Positions 31,298 through 44,851 of a stretch of 64,000 nt of DNA are shown here, piece after piece. Origin of the DNA: Saccharum officinarum (lineage: Eukaryota; Streptophyta; Magnoliopsida; Poales; Poaceae); NCBI GenBank assembly GCA_020631735.1, contig CM036191.1, positions 37,555,335 to 37,619,334 of the forward strand, read 5' to 3'. Numbering within the stretch: the first letter of the stretch is position 1; every line of letters starts with the position of its first letter. The notes beneath the pieces were generated by a model, which made no database searches, was not told the DNA's origin, and was given only the letters and a program-made list of their open reading frames with translations. The position numbers and the translations under genes are program-made.

Positions 31298-31306
31298 GGG
31301 GGAGGG
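31296..31306 (+). other. Polypurine tract of the Gypsy element
   Basis: AAGGGGGAGGG directly before the 3' LTR; it overlaps the pol stop codon (31295-31297). It primes plus-strand DNA synthesis. Confidence 0.85.
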
Positions 31307-31307
31307 C

Positions 31308-34300
31308 TGTAACACCTCAGGTGTTTGGCTTCCTTAATTGCATTGCATTTCATAAACTTGAGCGTCATTCATTCATGCATGAGCTTATAATGTGTGAAAC
31401 ATGCTTTTGAAACATTGCAACATGTGCTTATATTTCATGTGTGTTTATGAAATGAGTAGTGTGCAACACCCAAGTGCAACATGTGCAACTTCCTTTTTAG
31501 ACATGTCACCCACTTTAGTGAAACATGATTAGCAAGTGCTATGCAACACACTCATCAAACATATGCAACATGATAGCGCAGCATTTTATGTGAAAGGTTT
31601 GTTTTGTGTTTCATCACATGGGATTCTTAGAAGTTGGTGTGGCACTTGTGTAGAGTGGTTAATTATGGTCTAATACACCTTAACTATACTTAGGGTAAGT
31701 GATGGAACATTGCTCATGTTGATCAAATTGACCAAAATGCCCTCCTATGTGACGTTGACCAAGCCCTTAGCCTTAGAATGCTCTAGTTTGACTATTTAAA
31801 AAGTCTAATCTAGAGATCTTTCATGGAGGAGCACCCTTAATCAAAGCTGTACAGAATTTCATGGGGGAAAAAAGTTCTAATATGGCCATCTCATGAAAAT
31901 GGCTGGAACATGCTCAAACAGGGCCCACAATTCAGGTCTCCATGCTGATTTCAGACTTAGAAAATTTTTTAAGTCATGAACTAGTTTACAGTTTCAATGT
32001 ACCCCACTTTAGGGCTCTGTAATTTCAAATCTAGGCCGAACCAGTCCAAGCTCCATTTGTCAATGTTGTTGTCCTCACATAGCTCTACAATTTTGTTGTT
32101 GACACCTAATGCTAACTCGAGCTGGATTACAAGTTATGAATCGTTGAAATCGCGTTGTCAGTCGGCTTATGACTAAATCGGGAGTCAAGTTCAGACATCG
32201 GCCGTGAGCCTTGTGGCCGACCGCGCACAGGGAACGGCCACCACGTGGCGTGCATGCCCGGCCAAGCGACTCCACATCACGTGCGCGCTCACTGCGACGA
32301 CCAGTCCAACCCCGCTCCCCCCTCCATTCCATCGCCCTCCTTCTCCAGTAAGGCGCCCGCACTGCCATCGCCACCGCAGCCATCTCTACCGAGCTCGGTT
32401 GCGTCAACCACCACGCCACCACACCCAAAAGCTTGCACGCAGCATCTCCTGCCCCCACTCTACAACCTCCTCACTTTGGGTCAGCCGCTGGGTCAAGGTA
32501 GAGGGCGAATCGCCTAGTCAAATCTCTACGGTGTAGAGCTCCGCCATGGCGACCACCATTGTGAGCTCACCGCCGATGTCCTCCTTCACCCTCCTCTCTT
32601 TTTGGTCAGCGTTCGGGATAGTGTAGGTCATCCTTTCGCTCTAGGCGTGACCTTACCGTGCGATGTGGTCTCGTCGGAGCAGAACACGACGACCACCGTC
32701 GCCGCGCTCACCGCACCGCATCACCGCGCTCGTGGGCAGCTAGGTTGTTGGACTTCACCGGAGCCCTCGCTGGCTTTGTTCTTCACCCGTGGACTTAGTC
32801 AGCTGTAGCCGCCCTCGTCGGGCTCGTTTGGCACCTGAGCTCACCGGCGTGCCGTCGCACGGCTCCACCGCCCGCCATTGTCGGCGGCGGGTCCTTTCCG
32901 GCTAACCCTAGGGACCCCGTGGCCCCTACATCGGTGCAGAATCGTGTGATGAGCACGTCGGTATCCTCAATTTCGCCGGCCAGTTAGCCGTCGGCGAGTT
33001 TCACTGTCGGTCGTTCTTCCCCCTGCCTCTGTCTCGCTGACCAGCGGACCCGCTCGTCAGCCGCGCGCGCGGGCGGGAGACCGAGCGCGGGCCGCGCGCG
33101 GATGTGGGCCGCGCCGCTCGGATTTGGGCCGCGCTGTCGCGGGAGCGCGCGCGCGTCTCTGGGCCGCGGCAAATTCCCGGGCCGGCCCAGTAATCCATTT
33201 AGGGTTTTCAAATTTTGTTTCTTTTATTCTTTTTCACATATTTGTGTATAGATTCAAAAATGTATATCTCTTGATTGGTAGATCCAAATGTTATGGTTCT
33301 AATTTTGTTGAGTTCCTAATAATGTCTAGTTTTTATTAAAAATATAATATGTACCATGTTCTGTTATGCAAAATAGGGTTACTAATTATCTCTTTTCTTC
33401 ATGTGGGAAATAGGGGTAATTATATCTTCTTCTGTCTAAATCCAAATGGCATGAAATTTTTATGGTGGACTGTTCATATCATGAATAGCTTATAGTTAAA
33501 TTTTCATATATTTTGGACACTATATGTAGGAGTTATGTATTTCTCTTGTTTGTATGGTTGGATCTTGGGTGAATTTTCATAATTTTTCTATAGGTCCAGT
33601 AAAGGTAAATTTGGTGAGTGTTGTTCTTAGGCTAGGATGATACTAGAAAAAATATGAAATTTGTTGTTTGATACTTTTCAATAGGGTTTCCTATTTATGC
33701 TAGAAATGGACATGACATCTGTTATTTTTGATATAGGAAGTTCTGCTTGTCCAATTGCTTTGAAATTTTTATGGTGATCTATGTAAAGCCTTAGATAGCT
33801 ACTGAAATTTTTGCAGATCTTTCTGAACAATTTTGCTATATATTTCTTTAATCACCTAATTAACTAAATAAATTAAGAAATGGGTCAAAATAAATGATTT
33901 GGGTGGATATACCTTACTTTCTGGTGGTTTCATATCATATGTGACCTAGTAGGGTCATTAGTTTGGTCATAAGGTTAGCTTGACACATGAATAAATATTT
34001 AATTTTTACATTTCTGGGTTCTCTAGACAGCTGGTAGCATTTTTGGATTTGAACCTTGATAAATGTGTTTGCTGGGAAACTTGTGAATACCAAAGTGGTA
34101 GTAAACTTGTTAAACTAGCTTGTGTCAAAATTTGGTGGCATTTGGCCTAGTAGTCTATGAGTTGTAGCTGTTTAAAGTGGCTGTCCAGAAATGACTGCTC
34201 TCTGTTTGGAGAGGACAAATTTCTGGAAATTTAGAATTTCGACTAGGTAAACTTTGGAATTAAGTGTTGAGGTCTGAAAGTGAATTGTATAGCGTTTTAT

Positions 34301-36321
34301 AAGCTTTCCAGATTGTCTTGTATCATGGCTTTTGGATTTTTGAATCTATAGTTGTGATGGAAATAGTTAGCTGCTGTCCAGAATTTATTGTTGCGATATT
34401 TTGTGATTAGGTTGGTGGTAACCTTGAGTAATATTGTTCTTGTTGATTGTTAGGTGTTAGGCCCTTAACTGAGGAGAAATAATTATACATTAGGTTGTGT
34501 AGACTAGGTATGTACTTCTCTACCGGAGAAGGGATTTGCACTTATTATTGAAGTGATTTGATTAGAGCACTAGAATTGCTGAAGTGCATTCCATTCCGAG
34601 CATGCTGCATTCTTTCTTATGCATCCATGAGATTTATTGTGCATTCATGCAATAGGTGTACCGGAGGAGGTGACACTCCTCGAGTTCGAGGGAGTGATTC
34701 CGGAGGAGGTTCAGGAGCAGGCGGGAGAACCCGAAGAGGCAGCCAACGAAGGAAACGCCATTGACGAGTTACCGGAGTGTCCGGATCATCGCCAGTCCTC
34801 GTTCCTGAAAGGCAAGCCCCGGTGCATGCTGACCCAATGGTTTTATATATCAATCTTGAGTACTTTTACTTGTTTACTGAATTAAGTTGTAGGAGTTGTA
34901 TGAAAACACTTGTTGCATTATACATGTCCTTGTCCAGATATCGTACTTAAATCCTAAATTAAGTTTAGGCACGTGTCAATGCTTAGCCCTGCTTAGTCCG
35001 GTAGAAGTCGAGTGATTTTCGGTCATCCGCGAGATGTAGGAATGGGTCACGAGTGGCTATATTGGCTATCGTGGATGGAACCATGCCTTAAAATTAAATT
35101 GAAACCGGGCGGGAGTTCGATAGTGCAGCCGCAAGACACTGCACGTCTTGGGTGCGAAGCTATGCCCGTTCGAGTCGTTTAAGGACCGATTCGCTGTACG
35201 TCCTTGAGTCATGTTGAACACCGTCTAACACTTAGTTGGCCAGATAAGTCGTTCCGACCGCGAATCTGAGTAATACAGTTCAGGCCGGGAATCGATTGGT
35301 AGGTCACATCTTAGAGGTAGTAAGGATGTGCTTGGGGATATTGGCGTGAGACCAAGGGAGGTTAGAGTCCCTAGCACCTGGCAGAGTGTCGCCCTTGGGG
35401 ATGCGGCATCAGTCGAACCCGTGGCTCCTAAACTATACCAAAGGTGACCTGAGCAGCTCTCACCAGGCGTGACTCGGTGAGTGTTAGAAATACCCCTCTA
35501 GCTGGATAGGAATTCGATTCGAATCGCCGTCGCTCCCGGTTAGTGAGCACTTGACTTGAGCAGCGGCAACGTAGATCTCATTAAATTGAACAGATGGTTA
35601 AGCGAATGATATAATGTTGCCACAAATTTGTACCTGCTATGGATATAATAATATTATTGTTGATTATAAAGTGAATGTGTAGTATAGGTGCTAAGATAGA
35701 TGATAGGTTAATGCTAAAATAACTGCTAGTACAGGTTAAAAGAGTTTAAATTACTTATGCTTTTCCACAAAGGTGATGTTAGCCAGCTCCACTTATGAAA
35801 ACCTTGCATGATCCTTGGTGTCTCTTATTTTCCATTTCGACGGGTAAGTCTAGCTGAGTACATTCCTGTACTTAGGGTTTTTTTCCCTCCTGTTGCAGAT
35901 GACATGCTTTATCAGGGCTTCTGCAAGACCTGCCTCCACCCCGCGGGTGATGAGGACTAGATCACTCGGGCGTGATCGTCTATTAGTTCACTTTCCTAAA
36001 TGCTTTTGTGGGATGTTGATCTGTAAGACTGGCAGTGGTATTTGAACTAGTGTGTGGGTGTTATGCTTCCGCTACTTTATGAACTCGGTTTGTAATAATT
36101 TGTGACTCCGTGTGTTGTAAGTGAATTTCTGAACTACTTGTGTAATGTAACGTGTGATGTGTTATGTTAAATGATGCGATCTTGGTTTTAAATGAGTTGG
36201 TTTGAAATCCTTCGTGGTTTCGATTGACTATCGGGATTATATGGGCTCAAGTTCGAAAATTTGAGCGTTTCGGCACTTGTTTTTGTACTTGTGCTCTTAT
36301 AATTTGGTCGGTTCTATTACA
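31308..36321 (+). repeat. 3' LTR of the Gypsy element
   Basis: TGTAACACCTCAGG to TTCTATTACA, about 5.01 kb, collinear with the 5' LTR at an offset of 11,468. Identical to it over 31308-31804, then about 4% different. Contains the second copy of the acidic small ORF (34661-34885) and an acceptor-like TGTTGCAG directly before ATG 35899 (matching 24449 in the 5' LTR). Confidence 0.9.
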
Positions 36322-36326
36322 GTGAT

Positions 36327-37562
36327 AGTCGCTAGATCTGGGAAAGGCCCTGCTGCGGAGTTGGACGGGGCTACAGTTCGGCCGCGGGCGAGCCGGCGGT
36401 GGGGCAGCGTGCCCATGTTTCCTCTTTGTGTTCGTCTGCAGGGGCCTAGCAGCGGCGCGGTTGGCGCAGTTTGGCCGCGGGCTTGCTGGCGGCGGGGCTG
36501 CGTGCCGTAAGTGTCCTCCCCTCTGTGCTACTCTCTTTGGCTGTTCCATGGCTGTTGAGAGCCTTCGTTGCCTATTACGGGGAGGATAGAGCGCCGTCTG
36601 GGCAGCGCGCCGGCGTCGGTCATGAGCGTGCTTCAGCTTACCCCTGTGCTGCTCTCCTCGGCCGATCTTGGTTGATGGGGGCCTGGTCTGCCTCAATGGG
36701 GAGGACGAAGATCCACTCGGGGGCCCAATCTTGCTCGATAGCGCAGGTGATTGTTGTTACGATGGATTCTCGACGAAAGTCTTGCTCGGCTTGTTGCCGG
36801 TGCCGACGATGGCGCCCATTGTGCGTCATATTCCTTCTTGGAGGCGTCGTTGAGTCTCCATCTACCATCTTGCTAAGTTTGCTCTCTGGGTGAAAACTCA
36901 ATCCGGTGATCCCGAACAAGCAATGATGGCATCTTTTGATGTCACTATCTTCCTGGAGGCATTGCTTGGGAGATCATTTGCACCCCCACCATAGCGATGA
37001 CCCAGCCATCCCCCTCTTATTGATTTTGCACAAGTTCTAACTTGCAAACTATGCCGCCTGTGTCCTAGCTTTGCCATTCTCCATGATCCTTGATTGCCTT
37101 GTCTCATCAAATGCCGGTAACAAGATCATGATCCCCTCTCCTAGATCTCCTCGTGCCCCTTTTGCCGGCCTTCCCACCATTGTGGTTTCCTCCCCTCAAT
37201 GGGCGTTGGTGGGCATCAACTGGGTCCTGGATGTGCTTCAAGACATTGTAATCACGATTGCCGTCTGTTATTTTGACTCAAAGCTTCATAGTCGCTGTTG
37301 GAGTGGAGATCGCCGGAGTTCGGCCACTGGTGGTGGTGTTAGTTGGTGAACAACTCATGCTTACCATGGGAGTCCTTTTCTTCCCCTTTCTGTGTTTTGA
37401 GGTTGTCCTCCATTCTCTCGCGTGTGTTGTTGGTGGTGTTGTGTTATAAGTGTGTGTTCTCTGTTGTATCCTTTTGAGCGGTAATTTATATTACCACTCC
37501 ATTGCAATATATTCAGGTGGGGAATCCCCCCCCCCCGGCGCGCGGTGACCCTTCAAAAAAAT
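36327..37562 (+). other. Retroposon-like 3' segment ending in an A run
   Basis: The left part is GC-rich; the right end shows GTAATTTATATTACCACTCC, AATATATTCAGGTGGGGAA, a run of 11 C (37526-37536) and TGACCCTTCAAAAAAA. Such endings are usual for 3' ends of grass LINE-type retroposons. No reverse-transcriptase motif is visible, so class is uncertain. It is probably the continuation of 19150-19834, split by the Gypsy element. Confidence 0.35.
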
Positions 37563-38354
37563 CTAGCTGTTGGTCAAGGATATATATATTACATCCATAC
37601 AATTTGCATATTTGCTTCAATTGTTAGCTGTTCCCATCTTCTTTTGCATGCTAGAGCTAGCATAGTATTTATTTGAAGTACTTTCTAATACTCTCTATTG
37701 TGGTCGCTTGTGGATCTCTTGTATGTAGGACATGTACATGGTGGTGTATCTGCTGCTTTCCCTCGGCGTCTTGGTGGCAATGTTGTTCATGGTTTATAAC
37801 CACTGGTGGGATTTGTGGCACGTGTAGGAATATATAATTACCTACATGCATTGTGTATCTCCATTGGAATGCTTGTGCTGGTACCCATGATGAAGGACAA
37901 TTATTGGGAAATGAGAGAAAATTTACTATATATCGATAAGTCTAATAAACTTGTTTGGTTAGTATGTATTGTTTGGTGCCCTGGTTGTTGTAGTATTAGG
38001 ATTTGACTGGCCGATTTATGCACATCATTATATTGTTCCTGCCGTTAGGCTACATCTGCTTCTGGCTTGTGTGCCCATGTGAACAATGGATTTAGTACTA
38101 GATGCATGTGGATTTCAAGTCGAGTGGATTGATAATGTGACGGTGTGTCCTTGAGCTTGCCTTCCTGTATTATTTCTCATGCCAATTTTGTGCCCTACAT
38201 TGCCTTTGTCCTTGACGAGGGTCTCATTTGGGCCGCCCTCTTGAAAGGACAAAGGAGGAAGCCAGTGACATCTATTTGACCATTGTGTAAAGCAAGTACA
38301 TGCGGCAATTAACTGCATTCACTGCTGCAGACCATACAATCCCTATCAACCCAT
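37563..38354. other. Intergenic, no gene recognised
   Basis: AT-rich, with short open frames lacking any motif. Confidence 0.4.
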
Positions 38355-38545
38355 CACTACTAAACAATTTTAAAATGACAGTCATGGGGGTATCACTGCC
38401 GGTTGGTAAGCAACAAGCTAGGACTACCAGATTTTAAAATCAATCGGCAGTGATAGATAATGAACATCGTCGGTCGGTAATATTACCTGACAATAATAGT
38501 TATCACTGCCGGACTGTATTACCAACCGGGAGTGATCCATTTATC
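38355..38545. mobile_element. CACTA-type terminal fragment
   Basis: Begins CACTACTAAACAATTTTAAAAT and continues with sub-terminal motifs ATCACTGCCGGTTGGTAAG (from 38392) and their inverted form ATTACCAACCGGGAGTGATC (38519-38537). These are characteristic of En/Spm (CACTA) elements of grasses. No opposite TAGTG end was found, so only one terminus is supported. Confidence 0.55.
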
Positions 38546-38889
38546 CTTGACCCAAATTTTCTTTCCAATACAATTAAGTTTGTTCTCACTTCACGTCCGC
38601 ATCCTTATCCCATCATCCTATTTCTTTTACATCTCTCACTCTCCCTCCCAGTATATCCTCTCTCTCCCCGTCCCAATGGCTAGTCTATTGATTTTGTACC
38701 CTGATTTTCAGCTATTGATTTTCCCTTCACATGACAGTGAGAGTGAGACCCTGATTTTTGTCTTGTTCGGTCGGCGGTCATATAATTGTTGAAGCAAAGC
38801 TATGGATTCGGGATTTTTTTTGTTTTTTTCCTTATGGTGAGTCTGATCTGAGGGCTACCTCGTGGCCATGGGTGAGTGCCGCTCGTTCC
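38546..38889. other. CACTA-adjacent AT-rich DNA
   Basis: May be the inner part of the CACTA fragment. Pyrimidine-rich 38600-38660. No coding signal. Confidence 0.3.
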
Positions 38890-38894
38890 ATTTT

Positions 38895-39625
38895 TTTAAG
38901 GGAAGAGGCCGGGGACTTATATTAAATCTTGATGCAGTACAACCTCAAATTACACATGAAAAAACCTGAAATAAAAAATACATGATAATTTATCCATACT
39001 CTTCCATCGTCTTCTTCTACTATGGCTTCCCTCAAACGTCGGAGCCAAAATGTAGTCCTTATGTCGAGTACAATGACCAACCCCGAAACACTGATCATGC
39101 CGCAAGCTCCAACGCTTTGGAACTGGTCCAAAACGGATCTAAATCGCTGAAAGAATATCGACAATTGCATCGTTGGGTACGACATAGGTGCAGATACATC
39201 ACCTCAAGACATTGAAATCCTCTCCCCGACCATTGTCGATGAGATCGATGACCTGGAGTCTCTATCCTTGTAGTGGGCTCCTAGAAGCACCCCACCCCTT
39301 GCAGATAAAGGCCACAAATTGGCCACCTCCAGATGAAGTCGACGCCCGGCGATCTCGTCATGGCAATTACCGAAGTTATCGCAGGACACACGATCCCGAT
39401 CGAAAATCATCTGATGTCGCTAGAAATTTATTCGGACTAAACCCTAAGACACTAGAAAACTACGGAAAAAGGATGCGGGAAAAGGATGGGTCCCCTCTCC
39501 TTGTCTCCGGTAGACACGTCGAAGCAGAAGAAGGAGAGGGGCCCGAGGTGGAGGTAACGACGACGGCGAGGAGCAATGACAGTTCTTTTTGCGGTGGCGA
39601 CAGCGCCCTAGCAGTCTGTTAACAT
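38895..39625 (-). mobile_element. Retroposon-like segment on the minus strand
   Basis: On the minus strand the segment ends ATATAAGTCCCCGGCCTCTT followed by CCCTTAAAAAAA (plus-strand TTTTTTTAAGGGAAGAGG at 38891-38910), an A-tailed end like the 3' ends of grass LINE retroposons. The upstream part (39190-39620) is GC-rich with fragmentary frames such as LPPPRAPLLLLLRRV on the minus strand. No reverse transcriptase motif is seen, so only a 5'-truncated retroposon is suggested. Confidence 0.35.
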
Positions 39626-39749
39626 CCACCTCTGGTTCCTTGTTTTGGAGGGTTATAATTTTAGAGATTTAGGGGGACAAAATTTTGGCCAAAAATGGTT
39701 TTCCCGATCCGAGGATCTATTTGGGCATGAATAATTGACCCTTCCTCCC

Positions 39750-40475
39750 TGGGCGTGGCTAGTGCCCGGACATCCGGACGCTAACCCCCATCCGAACGCT
39801 TGTGCCTGCCCCACATGCTGCATCTACCCCGCATGCAACTGTTGACTTGCATGCAACTGTTGCGCCTGTAGTTATAAAAAAAATTGTTGCGCCTACACAC
39901 CTATCCTCGCATGCCGCACGCAACTGATGCGCCTGCACGCCCGCCCCCACATGCTGGTGCACATACACATGCAGTTGCGTGCCCCATGCCTGCTGATGCG
40001 CGTGCAGGTGGAGACCACCCACGCCTGCTTCGCTTGCCGCGCACATGGTGACCGTTGTGCCCGCAGGGACCGCCTCTGCATGCGCCCGCGGCCTACGCCT
40101 ACTAACATTGCAACTTTAAGCACTTCTGCAACATACATCTGAAACAGTTGAAACATTTACAACATACACTTGCAAAATATGTCTATAATAACTGTAACAT
40201 ATGCAACATCTAGAAAAAAACACTTGCAGCATATGTCTGAAATAGATGAAATATTTTGACACGCTTGCAACCTATATGTATAGCCACTGAAACATATGCA
40301 ACATCTAGATAAAACATTTGCAACATATGTCTTAAACAAATAAAACATCTGAAACATACATTTGCAACAAAGGTGTATAGACATTGCAACATATACAACA
40401 TCTAGATGAAACACATGCAACATCCATATGAAACATATATCTGAAATACATGAAACATACGGAGCTCGATGCCAT
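39750..40475. repeat. Second degenerate short-unit array with GC-rich left flank
   Basis: 39770-40110 is GC-rich with repeated CATGC/TGCGCCTGC words; 40110-40470 is the same AT-rich type of field as at 16990 (GAAACA, TTGCAACATA, CAACATCTAGAT). The order of GC-rich block, array and GC-rich block is the same at both loci. Confidence 0.65.
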
Positions 40476-41400
40476 GGAGTGACGAAAAAAATTTGGGCCA
40501 GCACTCAAATGTGGGCCCGCACCCCTCTCATAAACAGGCAAGTGGCCTAGCTAGCCCTACAACTGGCTAAGCGCCTAAGCCAGTTGGCCAAAGCAGCAAT
40601 GCGGCTGGCGGGGGCAGCTTTGGCCTGAGCACAGACAACACAGAGAGAGAAAAAGAGCAGTATGGCAAGCAGCAGAAGGCCTAGACGCTAAGCAGCACAG
40701 GGCAGGTGTGGCAGGGAGGCCTGCGGCCTTGGGCGCGTGAGGCTAGGCACCTGGCCGGCTGGTCCAGCGCAGTGGACACAGCAGGCAACCAGTCCTCTTT
40801 TTGTGGTCATGCTCATGCACGGCCCTCATGCGCTGCATGCACCTCAAACGAATAGCCACACACGCTCCCATGCGCTGCCCCGCAGAAAGGATAGGTGCCT
40901 GCTCCTCTTTTTTCTTGGGCGTAACATGCGCGGGGTGGGTCCGTCCGTCCGTCCAGACGCCCTCAACCTAACATTACCGTTCCTCCCTAATCTCTATTCT
41001 CTGGTTCTCCTTCACCAGTTTGGATCCCCATCGGCCTCCACGTGAAGGTAGATATCACCCTGGAATTAGGATTCAGCATCAACTTGGCGCTCAACAACGC
41101 TAGTGAGTAGTGACGACGCTACACATCCTCCTCCACCTCCACAGCTGCAACAGGTAAGCAACCCTTGCTTGCTTTTACCTGCCTGCATCTGTCATAAAAT
41201 GACTACGCTTGCTTCTTCTTTTTTTGAGAATATGACTACGCAGCTACGCTTGCAGCTTGCTTACAGCTGCATTAGTTAGCTTTTCATCCTTCCGATCCCT
41301 CGGATTATTCAAGGGACAACCGTGACGATTTTCATCAATATTTTTTCCTGAGTAAGTTCAGACTCTATTAATTTGTATATTGCCTGATGCATATCATCAG
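40476..41400. other. Intergenic, no gene recognised
   Basis: GC-rich to about 41050, then mixed. Open frames such as 40737-41045 lack motifs and are best left as non-coding. Confidence 0.4.
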
Positions 41401-41409
41401 ATGATGCTA

Positions 41410-41990
41410 AAAAAAAAAGATGCATATCATCACATGGGTGCACGTCAGAGGCCCATGACCCATGCGCATATTCAGAGGCCCTCAGAGATGATTGAACACA
41501 TGGCCTATGCGAATATTCAGAGGCCCTCAGGGATATTTGCCCAGCGTCAGAGGCTCATGGCCCATGCGCAACAGAGGCCCTAGTACCTGCGCATCATCAT
41601 ATGGGTGCACAGCATAGGCCCGTGGACCATGCGACTGAGAGGCCCTCAGCGATGTTTGCGCAGCAGCATCAGAGACTCATGGCCCATGCGAATCAGAGGC
41701 CTGTAGTGCCTGCACACACTTGAGAGGCCCGTGTCCCATGTGTATATTCAGAGTTCCTCCAAAAAAAATGTGTATATTCAGAGACCCTTGCACTAATGGC
41801 CGATGCAATGCTCATCAGAGGACAGAGGCCCGTAGTGCCTGCACAGCATCAAAGGCCGGAACAGCAGAGGCCTGTGGAGCATGCACGTCGTCGGAGGCCC
41901 GCCTGCATGCACATGCACATCGTCCAAGTCCAACTGTCCAAAGGCACGAGAAAATCCAGCACAATTGAAGAAGCGATGAAGACCTAGTAC
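41410..41990 (+). repeat. Degenerate direct repeats with CAGAGGCC(C/T) units
   Basis: About a dozen CAGAGGCC or GAGAGGCCC words, alternating with CCCATGCG and CAGCAGCA(T). Translated, the units read like QRPS..AQ.QRLMAHA.QRPVV, so the ancestor may have been a Gln/Arg/Pro-rich repeat protein. Stops and frameshifts break it (41581 TAG, for example). The last frame runs to TAG at 41985-41987. No known family. Confidence 0.5.
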
Positions 41991-43500
41991 CGTAGTATGC
42001 TGCTAGTACAAGTCAAGAGGCATCAGGCATGGAATGGTCGGCTCACTCAGGTCCTAGTCCTGACCTACTGTTGGAGCACCTCATCACGCTAATCAATCAA
42101 GTGACCAAACAAAATGCACAAGATCGATAGTTTTCCTTCCCTTTTGTCTTATTTATTGGTTGGATCATTTTTGTTATAGCCTGTTTGTACTTGTATAATG
42201 CTCAACATAATAAGGTTTGCTACACTTCTATGTATCGGATTGTTATATTGTATCGTCTGCTTCCTTTTTTTGCGTCCATGTTTGCTTATTTTGTAATATC
42301 ATATTTCATATCATGCAAATTTTTATTTTAAAAAACAAGCCAAAAAATATGTTCCTTTTGTGTTTTAAACTAGCAAGGTGACCTGCGCGAATACCACTGG
42401 TAGCTAGCTTTTTCATAGTAACATTTGGGTCTTTTTACTCGAAAATAGTTTTGCTAATAGTTGAATTTATCCATTTAACTTAGGTTGCCCTATCTCCATG
42501 CACCCCAACCGTATCATTGGCATATACTATATAGCTATCATCAACTACTTCATTGGCTTAAACCTATTTCTATCTCATTCTTCTTCCTTTTTTCCCACTC
42601 GTATCCTATCTCACCTTTGTGCAATTTCTGGCAATGCCAATTCAAGATACCCTTTAGTATTTTGTGAGCTTCGTTAACTACTATCCATATTGTTCAATTC
42701 CTTAGCCCTCTTGTAAATTTAAATTTTAGATCATCATGTACCTTCTCTTGCGCCCTCTTATGAGCTTCTCACACTTGCCCATATGGGGACAATGGATCAA
42801 TTTCAAAAACCAATATACTTTTCATGTTTTTGTCATAAACCTGGCCACTGCAATGTGTTTCTTTCTAGGTCACTGCCACAAAAGCCGTTAGATTGGAGCC
42901 ATGATTCAATCAATATGTTTCTTTTTATGATATTTGTTTAGTTTGGAGCCACGAAAGAAATGGTGATGGCAAATCTTTTTTTTTTTGCTAGGGGCACATA
43001 AAAGAGTGACTAAATGAGTTTATTAGGGCTCAGCGCGAGATGTCATGCTAAGAAGCCGAGGCATAGAGCATGGAAGTAGACGAAGTGTGCGGATCTGGAA
43101 GTGTTTTGGTCCCATTTTATTTTTATGTGGGTGTGACAAGACATTGGTGTATGGTTTGGATAGTTCTCATGTGTAGATGTAACACTTATCATAGACATTC
43201 CATGTAGCTTTCTTGTATTTTATTACCATTACCAAATATAGTTGCACAATTGATTGATTTTCATACTTTGATATGTTTCCACACTTGTTCTATCTGTATT
43301 TGATTCCTTATTTTAGTTTTTCGATCTCTTTTGATTGACCTTGTCTATTACAATCACAGTCTATGTATAGGATAGAGTGAAATGTGATGACATTTTTCAC
43401 TTTATTTATGGTAAACCACTAACTTTTTATTTAGGTGTATTTTTAAACATATGGAAATCAAACTACTATTTCTTGGATGATTTTAAATATTAACTTTTCA
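41991..43500. other. Long AT-rich intergenic region
   Basis: No coding frame with recognisable motifs and no clear terminal repeats. Position 42980-42989 has a T run. I see nothing further that I can support. Confidence 0.4.
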
Positions 43501-43850
<350 letters not shown>

Positions 43851-44851
43851 AATTCAAAATTTTCCTTTTTAATTATGATTTTCATGGGCTCTTTATTTAG
43901 GCAATGTTATTTCCAACTTGTGGAAATTAAATTTCTATTTTACCTTAATTTAGTGTTTTATAATTTAGTATTACTTTTTTAAAAAAAATATAATTTAGTA
44001 TTACTAATTGTATGGATATAAGATCTTTAGTTTAATCTAAGCTATAGATTATTCTCCTTTTTATTATTCTCATAATTTTCTAGACCCTTTATTAACATCT
44101 TCATTTTATTCTTCATGTTAGTATTTGGGCTCCATGGGGTAGCATTCTCTATTTCAAAGATTATTGAATCATGACACCAAATGTTGTTATGACCAAACAT
44201 AGTAATAAAGAGTTCAATGCAATTTAAATTAGATGTGCAGTTAAGCATTCAACCATGAAGCATAGTTATTGAGACTAGCAAGCTCCTTGGTCCATTGGTT
44301 CACTGGTTTGACCCATTGGACCACTGCTTTGGCGCTTCAATATTTGTAATAATAATACTAGTTTTCCTCAAAAACTAAAAAAAAGGGCAGACCCAGTGCC
44401 AGAGGGTCCCATATGAGTGGGGTCTAGGGAAGGGAATATAATACTAGTCTTTTATAACACTGACAATCTTTTTCCTAAACACATGCTTCAATGCACGTTC
44501 GCTATCTCTACTGTATCTGATTATAGAAGAGTGTCATATTAGTCAGGCAGGTTTCAAAAAACTTTGACTGTCTAACACCACGATGGCCAGCTATATGCAG
44601 ATTACAAAAGACACAGAAACAAATGCTTACCAAAGAGTGTCATTTTAACATGCAGCAGAAGATGCATTATATAAGTGGCTAGCTTACTAGCACTGATCGA
44701 ACAACGGCTGACCACAAAAGAAAAGCACTGCAACGCGCGCACCCTCTAAAACGTCTAGCAGTTCTGTAGTTACAGGATGACTTTAAACTGTACTCCTATA
44801 GCAGAGTCAGGCAAGTAATCTCACTCTCAGGCTTCTGGATCCATCTGACGA
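43851..44851. other. Intergenic, 3' flank of the MCA-kinase gene
   Basis: AT-rich with no supported gene. About 44385-44440 has a GGGCAGACCCAGTGCCAGAG stretch and GGGGTCTAGGGAAGG, words seen in a very common grass repeat of unclear class. Confidence 0.35.

Larger units (their letters stand above)
19840..36321 (+). mobile_element. Complete Ty3/Gypsy chromovirus-type element (Tekay/Del-like), 16.5 kb
   Basis: Two direct repeats of about 5 kb bound an interior with primer-binding site, extra ORF, gag, protease, reverse transcriptase, RNase H, integrase, chromodomain and polypurine tract, in Gypsy order. Flanking pentamers are GTGAC (19835-19839) and GTGAT (36322-36326), a target duplication with one changed base. 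Large size, very long LTRs and a C-terminal chromodomain point to the Tekay/Del branch of chromoviruses. Gag-pol is full of stops and has at least one frameshift, so the copy is dead but structurally whole. It differs from the usual plan by the ORF at 25644 that begins like histone H3. Confidence 0.9.

Noticed and set aside
40737..41045. 102-residue frame
   Set aside because: No motif, no splice or codon signal, GC-rich background.
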